Assembly (NCBI RefSeq): GCF_003626535.1
Contig: NZ_RBAL01000013.1
Coordinates: 62,001 to 126,000, forward strand
Length of the DNA stretch: 64,000 nucleotides
Reading direction: 5' to 3'
Origin: Streptomyces hoynatensis
GTDB lineage: Bacteria; Actinomycetota; Actinomycetes; Streptomycetales; Streptomycetaceae
Shown in pieces: positions 34,277 through 42,803 of this stretch. Each line of letters starts with the position of its first letter. Within the stretch, counting starts at the first letter, position 1. The translations under genes and the position numbers were made by a program. The notes beneath the pieces were generated by a model. It was not told the origin of the DNA, did no database searches, and was given only the letters and a program-made list of their open reading frames with translations.

Positions 34277-36439
34277 TCAGCGCTCCCGCTCCCCCTCGGC
34301 CGCGAGCCGTTCACGCATCGCCCTCGCCGCGGCGTCACCGAACCGGGCCACGAGCCGCAGCCCCTCGGCACGGAACCGGGCTGCCGCGGCGGGGTCCCGC
34401 TCGCGCAGGATCGCTGCCAGGGCGGCCAGGGCGAGTGCCTGGTTCCAGGGCTCGCCGAGTTGGCCGTGCACGGTGGCCGCCATCCGGCAGAAGTCCGCGG
34501 CTTCCTCCTCCCGGCCGAGCGCGCGGCAGGTCTCGCCGGTGCCGCGCCAGGCCAGCGCCTCGCGACTGCGATCGCCCAGGGCCCGGTGGATCACGCCCGC
34601 CCTGCGGTAGGAAGCGAGGGCATCCGCGTACCGCCCCGAAGCCGCCAGGGCATGGCCGAGCGAGAGAAGCACGTGTCCTTCGAGCACCCGGTTGCGCAGA
34701 TCGAGGGCCAGTTCCACCGCCTCCTCCGCGGCCCGCAGCGCCTGGGGCAACTCTCCGCGTCGCAGGTGAAGGGCGCTGCGGACCCGCAGGACGTTCCCCA
34801 GGCTCCGGGGGTTCCTCATCCGTCGGTGGAGTCGCCCGGCCCGATCGAGGTGCTCCGCGACGCCGTCGAGACGGCCCGCCTCCAAGCGTGCCTCCGCGAG
34901 GTTGACGTGGCTGACGGCCTCCCAGTGCTCGGCACCGATCTCGCGGAAGGTGGAGGCGGCACTCACGAAGTCCTCCTCCGCTTCGTCGAATCGCCGCAGC
35001 CGGAGGAGCACCAGGCCCAGCGCGTTGCGCGCGGCCGCCTCGCCCCTGCGGTCCCCGAGGCGCCGCCGGATGTGCAGCGCCTCCTCGTGTGAACGCAGCG
35101 CTCCCGTCAGGTCGTTGAGCCGGCGGCGGGCGAATCCGAGGTTGTCCAGGAGGCCCGCCTGGGCCGCCGGGTCGCCGACGCGCCGCGCCGCCCGCAGGCC
35201 CGCCTCCCCCGCCGCCAGCCACTCCGCGACCGGGGCGGAGGGCGCCTGGGCGTTGAAGAAGATCGCGGCGAGCCGCCAGGCGTACCCGTCGAGCCCGGCC
35301 TTCTCCGCGGCCCGGACGGCGGCCAGCACGTTGCCGTGTTCCCGCTCGGACCAGTCGACCGCCTGGTCGTAGTCGGCGAAGTCACCGGCTACGGCACCCT
35401 CCGGCGGCGGGTCAAGCGGCACGCGCGCCCGAGCCGGAGTGATCCACCTCTGGGCGGCGTCTGCGGTGCGGGCGTACCAGTCGCACAGGCGACGCAGCGC
35501 GGCCTCGCGTTCCCCGACGCTCTCCTCAAGCCGCGCCTGGTCCGTCGCGTACGCGCGCAGCAGATCGTGAAACTCGAAGCGGTCGGGGGCGGTCTGTTCC
35601 AGCAGGTGCGCGCTCACCAGCGAGTCGAGCAACTGCCGCGCGCGGCGGGGACTCAGCGCGGCCAGAGCGGCTGCGGCGGCGATGCCGAAGCCGGGTCCGG
35701 GGTGCAGTCCCAGCAGGCGGAACAGCCGCGCCGTGTCAGGAGACAGCGCACGGTAGGACCAGGCGAACACGGTCCGCACCGCCTCGGCATCCTGCTCGTC
35801 CCCCGTGCTCAGGGCCTCCCACAGCGCGGACTCGTCCCGCAGGTCGGCGATGAGCGTGTCCAGGCGCAGGTGAGGCCGGGCGGCGGCGCGTTCCGCGGCG
35901 ATGCGCAGCGCCAGCGGCAGGTGCGCGCACAGCCGCGCCAGCTCGGCCAGCTTCCCGCCGTCGTCCTCGGGTCTGAAGCCCGCGGTCACGGCGCGCAGCA
36001 GGGCGACGGCCTCCGCCTCGGGCAGGGTCCCCAGCGTGAGGTGGTGGGCCCCGTCGCGGATGGCGAGGCCGGAGAGCCGGCCGCGGCTGGTGACGATCAC
36101 CAGGCAGCCTGGATGGCCCGGCAACAGGGGCCGCACCTGCCCGGCTGAGGCGGCGTTGTCGAGCACGACGAGCATCTTGCGGCCGGCCACCAGGGAGCGG
36201 AACAGGGCGGCGGCCGACTCGGTGTCCTGCGGCACCGCGTTCGCCGGGACGCCGAGTGCCGTGAGGAAATGGTGCAGAGCCTCCTGCGCCCTGACGGGCT
36301 CGCCGGGGTCGTAGCCGCGCAGATTGACGTACAGCTGGCCGCCGGGGAAGTTCGCCTCGACCTGGTGGGCCCAGTGCAGCGCAAGCGAGGTCTTTCCCGC
36401 TCCCGCGGTTCCCGAAATGACGCACACGTCCACGACCAT
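34277..36439 (-). CDS. NB-ARC ATPase with TPR repeats (AfsR-like signalling protein), N-terminus unresolved
   Basis: From the first usual start (ATG 36439) 720 residues are read: P-loop ISGTAGAGKTSLALHWAH near residue 8, Walker B MLVVLDNAASAGQVRPLL, CLVIVTSRGRLSGLA, the GLPLA-like LPLALRIAAERAA, a winged-helix arm (ALSPDTARLFRLLGLHPG), then TPR repeats from about residue 390. This is the AfsR/GutR-type regulator layout without a SARP domain. The same frame stays open upstream to a TAG at 36782-36784 and codes conserved family sequence (SVRGGIHFHGPS; FVNRRAELSRLNAIL), yet contains no ATG, GTG or TTG. A GGAGACGGGGGA sits 7 nt before an in-frame ATC at 36778. The real start, or a disrupting change, lies there. 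Confidence 0.75.
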   Translation of the reverse strand: MVVDVCVISGTAGAGKTSLALHWAHQVEANFPGGQLYVNLRGYDPGEPVRAQEALHHFLTALGVPANAVPQDTESAAALFRSLVAGRKMLVVLDNAASAGQVRPLLPGHPGCLVIVTSRGRLSGLAIRDGAHHLTLGTLPEAEAVALLRAVTAGFRPEDDGGKLAELARLCAHLPLALRIAAERAAARPHLRLDTLIADLRDESALWEALSTGDEQDAEAVRTVFAWSYRALSPDTARLFRLLGLHPGPGFGIAAAAALAALSPRRARQLLDSLVSAHLLEQTAPDRFEFHDLLRAYATDQARLEESVGEREAALRRLCDWYARTADAAQRWITPARARVPLDPPPEGAVAGDFADYDQAVDWSEREHGNVLAAVRAAEKAGLDGYAWRLAAIFFNAQAPSAPVAEWLAAGEAGLRAARRVGDPAAQAGLLDNLGFARRRLNDLTGALRSHEEALHIRRRLGDRRGEAAARNALGLVLLRLRRFDEAEEDFVSAASTFREIGAEHWEAVSHVNLAEARLEAGRLDGVAEHLDRAGRLHRRMRNPRSLGNVLRVRSALHLRRGELPQALRAAEEAVELALDLRNRVLEGHVLLSLGHALAASGRYADALASYRRAGVIHRALGDRSREALAWRGTGETCRALGREEEAADFCRMAATVHGQLGEPWNQALALAALAAILRERDPAAAARFRAEGLRLVARFGDAAARAMRERLAAEGERER

Positions 36440-36781
36440 GACGCCGTCGGCGGGGCGGCACTCGTCCTCGCCTGAGCCCCCGGCGCCGCCGTTGCCGCGG
36501 GCATCGGCTCCGGCACCGGCGGTCAGGATGGCGTTGAGGCGGGAGAGTTCGGCGCGACGGTTGACGAACCCGCGGATGTCTCGGGGGAGTTGCCGTGGTG
36601 TGGGCCGCGGGGTCTCGCCCGGGGCCGACGGGCCGTGGAAGTGGATGCCGCCACGGACGGAGCCCGCCTGGACGACGTCGCGCGAGGTGCCTGACGCCTC
36701 GTTGTGCCCGTGCGGCGGACGTACGTGCGGCCGCTCTTCCCCTTGGTCACCGCCGTCGGGCGCCTGCTTGCCGTCGATCGT

Positions 36782-37411
36782 CTAGTCCCCCGTCTCCGTG
36801 TGCGGTGGGGGCAGGTGGGCCACGTCGCGGGCGAAGAAGGGGAGCAGGTCCTCGCCTGCCGCGTAGAGGCGCTGGATGAGGGCGCGCCAGTCCTCGATGA
36901 GCTCCGGGTCGGTGAAGCGCACGCCGCCGTCGAGCGCTCCTTCGGGGGTGTAGACGATCTCGTACAGCACGCGGTCGCCGAGGACGGCCAGTTCCGGCAG
37001 CGGACGCGCGGCCTCCAGCGGGGCCGCCTCGGCGGGGCCGACGACCCGGATCGGCTTGCCGCACTCCGCCTGCACCCGAAGCGCGTGCAACTCCCACTGG
37101 AGGTACGGCGTGAGCGGCTGCTCGACCACGCGGACGCGGTGGAAGGCGGTGTTCCGTTCGCGATCGCGGCGGGTGGCGGCGAGCAGGGCCGGGCGGTCCT
37201 CGTCGAGCCGGGCCAGCGCCTCCTGCCAGTGCCCGCGGCGGAACGCGCGCCAGCTGTCGCTCTGCTCGACGAAGTGCTGCCTCCGTTCGAGCTTCCAGGA
37301 GTCCTGGCCCCGCAGCTCCCCCCGGTGCCGCCGGAAGTCGGCGCGGTACTCCGCCAGTTCGAGCCGCTCCCCCCGCGCGGCGGCGAGAGACGGCGGGGTG
37401 ACCTCACGCAT
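36782..37411 (-). CDS. DUF6879-family protein
   Basis: 209 residues. LAEYRADFRRHRGELRGQDSWKLE, WQEALARLDEDRPAL, VRVVEQPLTPYLQWELHAL and the C-terminal FTDPELIEDW and AGEDLLPFFARD match the DUF6879 family, found in many actinomycetes beside small acidic proteins, XRE regulators or WhiJ-like loci. The function is unknown. It overlaps the upstream 89-residue gene by 8 nt. Its stop (TAG) is in the same frame as the NB-ARC gene that follows, with a good Shine-Dalgarno sequence in its last codons. Confidence 0.75.
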   Translation of the reverse strand: MREVTPPSLAAARGERLELAEYRADFRRHRGELRGQDSWKLERRQHFVEQSDSWRAFRRGHWQEALARLDEDRPALLAATRRDRERNTAFHRVRVVEQPLTPYLQWELHALRVQAECGKPIRVVGPAEAAPLEAARPLPELAVLGDRVLYEIVYTPEGALDGGVRFTDPELIEDWRALIQRLYAAGEDLLPFFARDVAHLPPPHTETGD

Positions 37412-37673
37412 CGGCGATGTCCGGCTTCGCCGAGCGGAGCATGGCCCCCGGGATGACGACCAGGCGTTCGTCGGGTGCGAGGGTGACATCGGCGGGCAGC
37501 CGCGCGGCGTAGGCGTCGGTGAGGTCCCGGCCGACGACGGCGATGTCACCGTTGCCGAGCTCCCAGATGTCGGGGCAGCCGTCCTCGTCCGCGGTGGTGC
37601 CCAGTTCCCTGGCGGACTTCCCCAGGCGCCGGACGAAGGGTACGGAGGGATCGGCCTCCCAGGGGCGGGGCAT
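37404..37673 (-). CDS. Small acidic protein paired with DUF6879, function unknown
   Basis: 89 residues. The ATG at 37673 has GGAGGAA upstream. Conserved-looking text includes DEDGCPDIWELGNGDIAVVG and DERLVVIPGAMLRSAKPDI; proteins of this shape regularly precede DUF6879 genes. No domain with a known role is visible. The two genes overlap and are probably co-translated. Confidence 0.7.
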   Translation of the reverse strand: MPRPWEADPSVPFVRRLGKSARELGTTADEDGCPDIWELGNGDIAVVGRDLTDAYAARLPADVTLAPDERLVVIPGAMLRSAKPDIADA

Positions 37674-37872
37674 GGTTCCTCCAGACGACGGCGAGGCAGA
37701 CCTCACGCATCGTATCCACCGAGGTCACGGACCGCACAGGAGCGATTCGGTCAGTCCCCCGGCCTCCGGGCCCCGTCGCCCCGGTCCCGTCGACCCGGCT
37801 GCGTCGCCCCGGCCCCGGCCCCGGACGTGGCACGTCCGGCCGCGGGGCCGCCGGGTCCGGGGCCGGCGCGGC

Positions 37873-38823
37873 TCAGGCGCCGGCGCGGCGGAGGCGTTCC
37901 GCAGCCTGGGCGCGCAGGGCCTCACCGCACACCGGGGGCGTGCCGTGCAGCGCCTCCCAGCGCGCGTTGTGCGCCGCGGGCCACAGGCTGGCCGCCCACG
38001 CGATCTCCCGTTCCTCCGGCGTGAACCGGCGTCCCCGCAGCTCCTGGTACGCCTCCAGGAACGCGGCGGAGCTCTCGACGGGGGCGAGGGTGGGCGGGGT
38101 GGCGCTGGCGAAGGTTCCGGACGCCGCCCCCGCAAGTGCGGCCTCGGGCTGCCAGGCCAGGCTGTCCCAGTCGTGCACCGTCCACACCTCCCCGCCGCGC
38201 CAACGGAGGTTCTGCGCCTCGAAGTCGGCGTGGCCCAGCACGGGCGGCAGGTCGGCGGACCACAGCCGCCCGCGGGCCCGGCGCGCGGTGTCGACGACGT
38301 ACGCGGGCACGGCGCTCTGGTCCCGCTCGTCGAGGAAGGCGAGCGCCGGCCACGGCCCGGGGCCGGCGTGGTCCCAGCGGGACCAGCGCGGGTTCGGCAG
38401 CGGCGGCGGCACGGTCACCCCGGCGAGTTCCGCCATCAGCCGGGCGAACACCGCCGCGTACCGCTCCGCGACGTCGGGCGAGTCCCCCGGCAGCGGCTCG
38501 CCGCCGGGCCGGAACTCCTCGGCGTGCACGGCCAGCCCCCCGGCGCCCACCGCGGGCGTGAGCGGCCGGGCACACGGGAAACCCCGCTCGGCGAGCCGCA
38601 GTTGGGCGGCAACGCAGGACGCGGCCCGGCCGTCGTCCTCCCGCGCCTTCACCACGACCTCGCGCCCGTCGGCCAGCCGCAGCCCGAACACCGCCGACAT
38701 CGACCGCGCCCCGAACAGCACGCCCACCGGCGCGTGCCCCAGGTGCCGCACACACCAGCCGGGCAGCCAGCCCGGCACCTCCTCCCGCCACACGACCGGC
38801 ACTATGCCACGCACCACCGACAC
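37873..38823 (-). CDS. Aminoglycoside phosphotransferase-like small-molecule kinase
   Basis: 316 residues from the GTG at 38823 (further GTGs follow at 38817 and 38814). The APH/choline-kinase fold is shown by VFGLRLADGREVVVKA (ATP-site Lys), VLGHADFEAQNLRW (catalytic HxDxxxxN loop) and TVHDWDSLAW (metal-binding Asp). Such enzymes phosphorylate antibiotics or cellular alcohols. The gene has no resistance context, so its substrate is open. Confidence 0.82.
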   Translation of the reverse strand: MSVVRGIVPVVWREEVPGWLPGWCVRHLGHAPVGVLFGARSMSAVFGLRLADGREVVVKAREDDGRAASCVAAQLRLAERGFPCARPLTPAVGAGGLAVHAEEFRPGGEPLPGDSPDVAERYAAVFARLMAELAGVTVPPPLPNPRWSRWDHAGPGPWPALAFLDERDQSAVPAYVVDTARRARGRLWSADLPPVLGHADFEAQNLRWRGGEVWTVHDWDSLAWQPEAALAGAASGTFASATPPTLAPVESSAAFLEAYQELRGRRFTPEEREIAWAASLWPAAHNARWEALHGTPPVCGEALRAQAAERLRRAGA

Positions 38824-39034
38824 AACGGGCGCCCCGGACGCGCCGACGTTCCCTCCCGGGCAGGACGAAGCCGGTCCGGGCGGGGGCCCGGGGCGGGGAC
38901 CGCGGGCACGGGGCGGGGACCGCGGGCACGGGGCGGGGGCCCGGACGGGCCGGCTCGGCGGCACTGTCGGTCCCCCTGTGTACCGTGCGGAAGGAGTGCT
39001 CACGCAGGCACCGCGGTTGTCAGGAGGTACCCAC

Positions 39035-39148
39035 ATGGCGAGTACGGCAGGCGAGCCCGCGGCGAGGTCCCGGCCCACGGAGGAGGCGTCCCGGGGGCGC
39101 CCCACCCACGCGTCCCGGTGCCGCGGCGAACGGTGCGCCGCCCGGTGA
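39035..39148 (+). CDS. 37-codon leader ORF overlapping the DinB gene
   Basis: An ATG with an ideal ribosome-binding site (CAGGAGGTAC) opens a 37-codon frame rich in Arg, Ser and Ala. Its TGA overlaps the DinB GTG start as GTGA (39145-39148). The peptide has no recognisable domain. The strong ribosome-binding site and exact overlap suggest translational coupling: ribosomes load here and reinitiate on DinB, which has no good site of its own. It could equally be a chance frame. Confidence 0.5.
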   Translation: MASTAGEPAARSRPTEEASRGRPTHASRCRGERCAAR

Positions 39149-39654
39149 AGGCCGAACTCGCCGCCCTCAAGGGCGCCTTGGACCAGCAGCGGGCGCACGT
39201 CCTCGGCATCCTCGACGGGCTCTCGGAGGAGGAGCTGCGGCGGCCGGTGCTGCCCAGCGGCTGGAGCTGCCTGGGGCTGCTGCGCCACCTCACCCTGGAC
39301 GACGAGCTGTTCTGGTTCGCCGGGGTGATCGCGGGCGAGCCGGATGTGGCCGAACGGCTCAGGGCGGGGGCCGAGACGCACTGGTCCGTGCCCGAGGGGA
39401 TGACCGCGGCAGAAGTCTTCGCCGACTACCGGGCGGCCATCGCGCGTGCGGACGCGGTGCTGGCCACCGCCACGCCGGAACAGGAGCCCGCCGCCTGGCC
39501 GGTGGAGATATGGCCGGACTGGCGGTTGCCGGACGTGCGGCACATCCTGCTGCACGTGCTCATCGAGATCTCCTGCCACAGCGGCCACCTGGACGCGGCG
39601 CGCGAACTGATCGACGGCAAAACCTGGCTCGGCGGCAGCCCCTACGCCGGATAG
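39145..39654 (+). CDS. DinB-family putative metal-dependent hydrolase/transferase
   Basis: 169 residues from the GTG at 39145 (GTG 39133 is an alternative). A four-helix DinB/DUF664 bundle is indicated by LRRPVLPSGWSCLGLLRHLT, DDELFWFAGVIAGEP and the C-terminal LLHVLIEISCHSGHLDAARE. The three histidines expected to bind metal are in RHLT, LHVLIE and CHSGHLD. Relatives include mycothiol- and bacillithiol-dependent enzymes. It is probably translated by coupling with the short ORF just upstream. Confidence 0.85.
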   Translation: MKAELAALKGALDQQRAHVLGILDGLSEEELRRPVLPSGWSCLGLLRHLTLDDELFWFAGVIAGEPDVAERLRAGAETHWSVPEGMTAAEVFADYRAAIARADAVLATATPEQEPAAWPVEIWPDWRLPDVRHILLHVLIEISCHSGHLDAARELIDGKTWLGGSPYAG

Positions 39655-39801
39655 CCCCTGCGGGCCGGAGATAGCCGCGCTGCGGGCCCGAGGCGGGCGA
39701 CCACCGTCGGCGCCCCGCCCCCGCCCTGCCGGATCGGGGATCAGCCGGCGCCCACGGGCGGGCGGCCTTGGGGATGGCGTGGGGCCCGCTCGCGGTGAAG
39801 C

Positions 39802-40020
39802 TCAGGGCAATGTTTCGCCGTCAACCACGGCGGCGACGAACCGCTTCCATGAATCCGCCGGGAAAACGACCGCGGGACCCTCCGGCACCTTGGAGTCACG
39901 CACGGGCATCACGCTCCCGAACCCGTCCGCCACCTCCACGCAGCCCCCGGACGCGTTCTCGCTGTAACTGGACTTGCGCCAGGCATCAGTCAGGGCCGAG
40001 GCGTCAGAAATCGATGTCAC
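39802..40020 (-). CDS. DUF397 small protein
   Basis: 72 residues. WRKSSYSENASGGCVEVAD and VRDSKVPEGPAVVFPADSW are the two signatures of DUF397 proteins. These accompany XRE/DUF5753 regulators in streptomycetes and often behave as their small partner or antagonist. Its start lies inside the 3' end of the XRE gene (17-nt overlap), the usual order. Confidence 0.9.
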   Translation of the reverse strand: MTSISDASALTDAWRKSSYSENASGGCVEVADGFGSVMPVRDSKVPEGPAVVFPADSWKRFVAAVVDGETLP

Positions 40021-40840
40021 TTCCGTACTCCTTCAGACACTCCCGAATCAAGCCGAGAGATTCCTTTTCGGACAGGGCATGCGACTGCACAAGGTCGAAA
40101 CGCTGAGCGAGGTCCGCGAGACGACGAGGCTCCTCGACGGTATCCGCTCCATCGAAACTCTCCACCAGCCCGACCGTGCCACCGTCTTTCATCGTAAGCA
40201 GCGTGAGACTTCCCCCCAGCATCGTGTGCAATCCCGCCGCGAAGGGCACAACCTGCACGGTCACGTACGGCCGCTCGGCAATCCGCAACGTGTGAGCCAA
40301 CTGGTCACTCATGACTTGTTTGTCAGTGGTGGGACGCCTGAGAGCCGCTTCATCCATGATTGCCCAGTAATATGGCGGGTCTTCGCGCTCGAAGATGCCT
40401 TGCCGATCGATCCTGGTCGCGACGAGGGCACCCACCCCCTGCGCGGGAATTCGCGGCATGCCGGCCAGAAAAGCCGCGTGCGCATACCCCGATGTCTGCA
40501 GGAGGCCCGGGATCAGGCTGCTCGTGAACACCTGAATCCGGATGGCGTCCTTCTCTCGCCTGATGAAGTCTCGACTGTACGTGGCGACGTGAAAATCGTG
40601 CGACAGACCGTGAATGTCGGCCAGCACGCCCCCGGTGCCGAAATAGTCGTCAAGCGCCTCCACGAGCGCGTCGGAAGCCCGCTGCTTTCCGAGTTCCACC
40701 CTCCCGAGGTAGCTGTAGGAATAGCCGGTGACCTTCTCGGACAGCCCTCTGAGAGACAGCCCGCGTTGAGTCCGCAAGGCGCGGATGTGGCGCCCCAGCC
40801 GCACTTCTGGCGTGGTGTGGCTCTCGTTGGCCAGTTCCAC
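40004..40840 (-). CDS. XRE-family helix-turn-helix regulator with DUF5753 domain
   Basis: 278 residues from the GTG at 40840. The HTH is in GRHIRALRTQRGLSLRGLSE, then YSYLGRVELGKQ. The C-terminal 180 residues are a DUF5753 domain (IQVFTSSLIPGLLQTSGYAH; MSDQLAHTLRIAERPYVTVQ; GSLTLLTMKDGG). It pairs with the DUF397 gene; such pairs, including WhiJ- and AbaA-like loci, influence development and antibiotic production. GC content and codon use are visibly less extreme than in flanking genes, suggesting transfer. The GTG has only a close GGCGGAG; another start up to 40 nt upstream is possible. Confidence 0.88.
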   Translation of the reverse strand: MELANESHTTPEVRLGRHIRALRTQRGLSLRGLSEKVTGYSYSYLGRVELGKQRASDALVEALDDYFGTGGVLADIHGLSHDFHVATYSRDFIRREKDAIRIQVFTSSLIPGLLQTSGYAHAAFLAGMPRIPAQGVGALVATRIDRQGIFEREDPPYYWAIMDEAALRRPTTDKQVMSDQLAHTLRIAERPYVTVQVVPFAAGLHTMLGGSLTLLTMKDGGTVGLVESFDGADTVEEPRRLADLAQRFDLVQSHALSEKESLGLIRECLKEYGSDIDF

Positions 40841-41003
40841 GTCTCCGCCCCCTGTCAACTCGTTGTGAAGCACGTTGGTTTGGTGACAGTGACGGCGTGC
40901 GTCTCGCCTCACCACGGCGCCATGCTTGTCACCGAACACGTACAGGCACTCGCCGATTACGTTACGCGTCTGCCTGTCAGGACGAAAGCAGCAGGTGACG
41001 CCC

Positions 41004-41285
41004 GTGAACGCACCGAAGCACCCCGCGCCAGGCAATGGCACACACCCCACCGCGCAGGAGCTCGCTCAACTACGCGAGAAGGTGGCCAAGTTGAGCGAGG
41101 AGATCCGCAGGCATCTCGGCGGCCCAGGGTCCGCATGGACGTGCGGTGCGGCCAAGAGCCTCATGGTTTCCGACGACTCCACCAGGAAGGACCCCGCCGA
41201 TGTCCCAGCAGACCGCTCCCGCCCGGCCGTTGACCTGGGGGCCGAGGCGGCTGCCGGTGCCGTTCGTGGCGAAGTGGAGCGGTGA
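41004..41285 (+). CDS. Possible small hypothetical protein
   Basis: 93 residues from a GTG. The middle is plausible as a helix (TAQELAQLREKVAKLSEEIR, a short coiled-coil-like segment). The last 28 codons overlap the next gene, which has a better ribosome-binding site, and read like that gene in another frame. It may be a real short gene of the XRE/DUF397 module or only partly coding. No family is recognised. Confidence 0.4.
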   Translation: MNAPKHPAPGNGTHPTAQELAQLREKVAKLSEEIRRHLGGPGSAWTCGAAKSLMVSDDSTRKDPADVPADRSRPAVDLGAEAAAGAVRGEVER

Positions 41286-41847
41286 GGAGGTCGTCGTGGG
41301 TGGGGCGTTGCGGGCGCGGCCGGACGGTGGGGGGCTGGCCTACCGGGACGAGGCGCGGGGCGATCGGGACCGGCACGGGGTGCTGTGGGCGCGGGTGACC
41401 GAGGCGCCCGGGGACGGACGGCCGGACTTCCGGGTGATGCACCCGGTGCGGCAGCGGCGGGCGTTCCTCGAACGGCTCTGCCAGGTGTGCGGCGGGCCCG
41501 CCGACCGCGACGCCAAGGGCCGGCTGTTCGTGCTGCGGCGGCCAACGGCGGCGGAGGCGGTGTCCGGCTGGCCCGAGGGGCTGTTGTGCACGAAGCCGCC
41601 GGTGTGCGTGCCCTGTGCCGACACGGCCGCCCGGCTGTGCCCGCACCTGGACGAGCCGGTGTTCGTCCGCGTGCGCAAGCCGCGCGTGTGGGGGGTGTTC
41701 GGTGGATTCTTCCTGCCCAGGTCCGGCGGCGGCCTGGCCGCGGGCGAGGACGACTACCTGCCCTATGGCCATCGGCAGGCACCCCTGTTTCTGGCCAATC
41801 AGCTGGTCGCCGAACTCACCCGCGTCGTCCGCGTATCGGGGCCGTAG
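41200..41847 (+). CDS. Hypothetical cysteine-containing protein
   Basis: 215 residues; the ATG at 41200 is preceded by AGGAAGGA. The central part has a possible zinc-binding set: ERLCQVCGG, then LLCTKPPVCVPCADTAARLCPH. No transmembrane segment is evident. Proteins of this layout are common and uncharacterised in streptomycetes, often near XRE/DUF397 loci. The function is unknown. Confidence 0.65.
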   Translation: MSQQTAPARPLTWGPRRLPVPFVAKWSGEEVVVGGALRARPDGGGLAYRDEARGDRDRHGVLWARVTEAPGDGRPDFRVMHPVRQRRAFLERLCQVCGGPADRDAKGRLFVLRRPTAAEAVSGWPEGLLCTKPPVCVPCADTAARLCPHLDEPVFVRVRKPRVWGVFGGFFLPRSGGGLAAGEDDYLPYGHRQAPLFLANQLVAELTRVVRVSGP

Positions 41848-41903
41848 CGGGCGTTAGGGGCCGTAGCCCGCGTAAGGGGCCGTGTCTCGGGAGGGGCCGT
41901 GTC

Positions 41904-42803
41904 TCAGTGGCCGTTCGTTTCGGGGGTGGGCGGGGGCGGAGCCGGCTGCGGCGTCTGCCGGAGGGCGGCGAGGCTGCGGCGCAGGCGGGCGCGGTACCAC
42001 AGCAGCGGGAGGGAGCCGACGCCGAGGACGGCGAGGCCGACCGGGCGGGAGACCGAGAGGAAGGTGCCGGTCGGCAGGGCGAGGGCGAGGGCCACGATGA
42101 CCAACGCGTGCACCAGCAGCAGGGCCCCGATCAGCGCGGTGAGCACCATCAGGGGGCCGCGCCCGGCACGGCCGGCCAGGCCGGGGGCGGCCAGGCCCGG
42201 GGCGGCCAGGCCCGGGGCGGCCAGGCCCGGGGCGGCCAGGCCGGGGGCGGGGCCGCGCCGCGCCATGGCGAACCTGAGCACCACGGCGAGCAGCGGTTTC
42301 CGCATCGCGGCCGAGATCAGCATGGCCAGGCCCAAGGGGCCGGTCAGCCAGGTGTCGTGGAGCTTCAGCACGAAGGAGTTGCCGCCGGAGAGCGCCGCGG
42401 CGGCCAGCGCGAGGACGAAGCCCGCGCAGCCGACCGCGCCCACCGGGTCCACCCGCCGGTGCCACAGGAACTCGCCGAGGGTGAACGCGACCGGGATCGC
42501 CGCGCCCAGGGCGAGCGCCGTGACCTCGGAGCCGGTGTGCGGGCGCAGCAGGGCGTAGGCGAGGAGCGGGGCGACCCAGGCGACGAGCACGCCGGGCGCG
42601 GCTGCGCGCAGGGCCACGGCGAGTGGGCCGCGCCCGCCGCCGGGTACCGCGGGCGCGCCGGGGAGCCCCGGCGCATCGGCCCGCCCCGGCACCTCGGCGA
42701 GCCCCGGCGTCTCCGCACGCCCCGGCGTCTCGGACATGGCGGGCGCGCCGGGGAGCCCCGGGGCGTCGGGGACGGGCGGCGTTCGCGGGCCCCGGCCGTT
42801 CAT
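41904..42803 (-). CDS. Polytopic membrane protein, VC0807-like
   Basis: 299 residues with about six hydrophobic helices (APGVLVAWVAPLLAYALL; VGCAGFVLALAAAALSGG; LMVLTALIGALLLVHALVIV). LKLHDTWLTGPLGLAMLIS followed by RKPLL resembles the VC0807-type integral membrane family, whose role is unknown. The N-terminal 50 residues are Pro/Gly-rich repeats, and a loop near residues 186-210 is a five-fold PGLAA repeat. The start overlaps the stop of a 56-residue membrane protein gene (ATGA at 42800-42803). Confidence 0.7.
   Translation of the reverse strand: MNGRGPRTPPVPDAPGLPGAPAMSETPGRAETPGLAEVPGRADAPGLPGAPAVPGGGRGPLAVALRAAAPGVLVAWVAPLLAYALLRPHTGSEVTALALGAAIPVAFTLGEFLWHRRVDPVGAVGCAGFVLALAAAALSGGNSFVLKLHDTWLTGPLGLAMLISAAMRKPLLAVVLRFAMARRGPAPGLAAPGLAAPGLAAPGLAAPGLAGRAGRGPLMVLTALIGALLLVHALVIVALALALPTGTFLSVSRPVGLAVLGVGSLPLLWYRARLRRSLAALRQTPQPAPPPPTPETNGH
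42176..42250. repeat. 15-bp tandem repeat, five copies, in frame
   Basis: Five near-identical copies of CCAGGCCCGGGGCGG run from 42176 to 42250. They encode PGLAA five times in a cytoplasmic or external loop of the membrane protein. The length is a multiple of three, so copy-number change would keep the frame. Confidence 0.85.
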
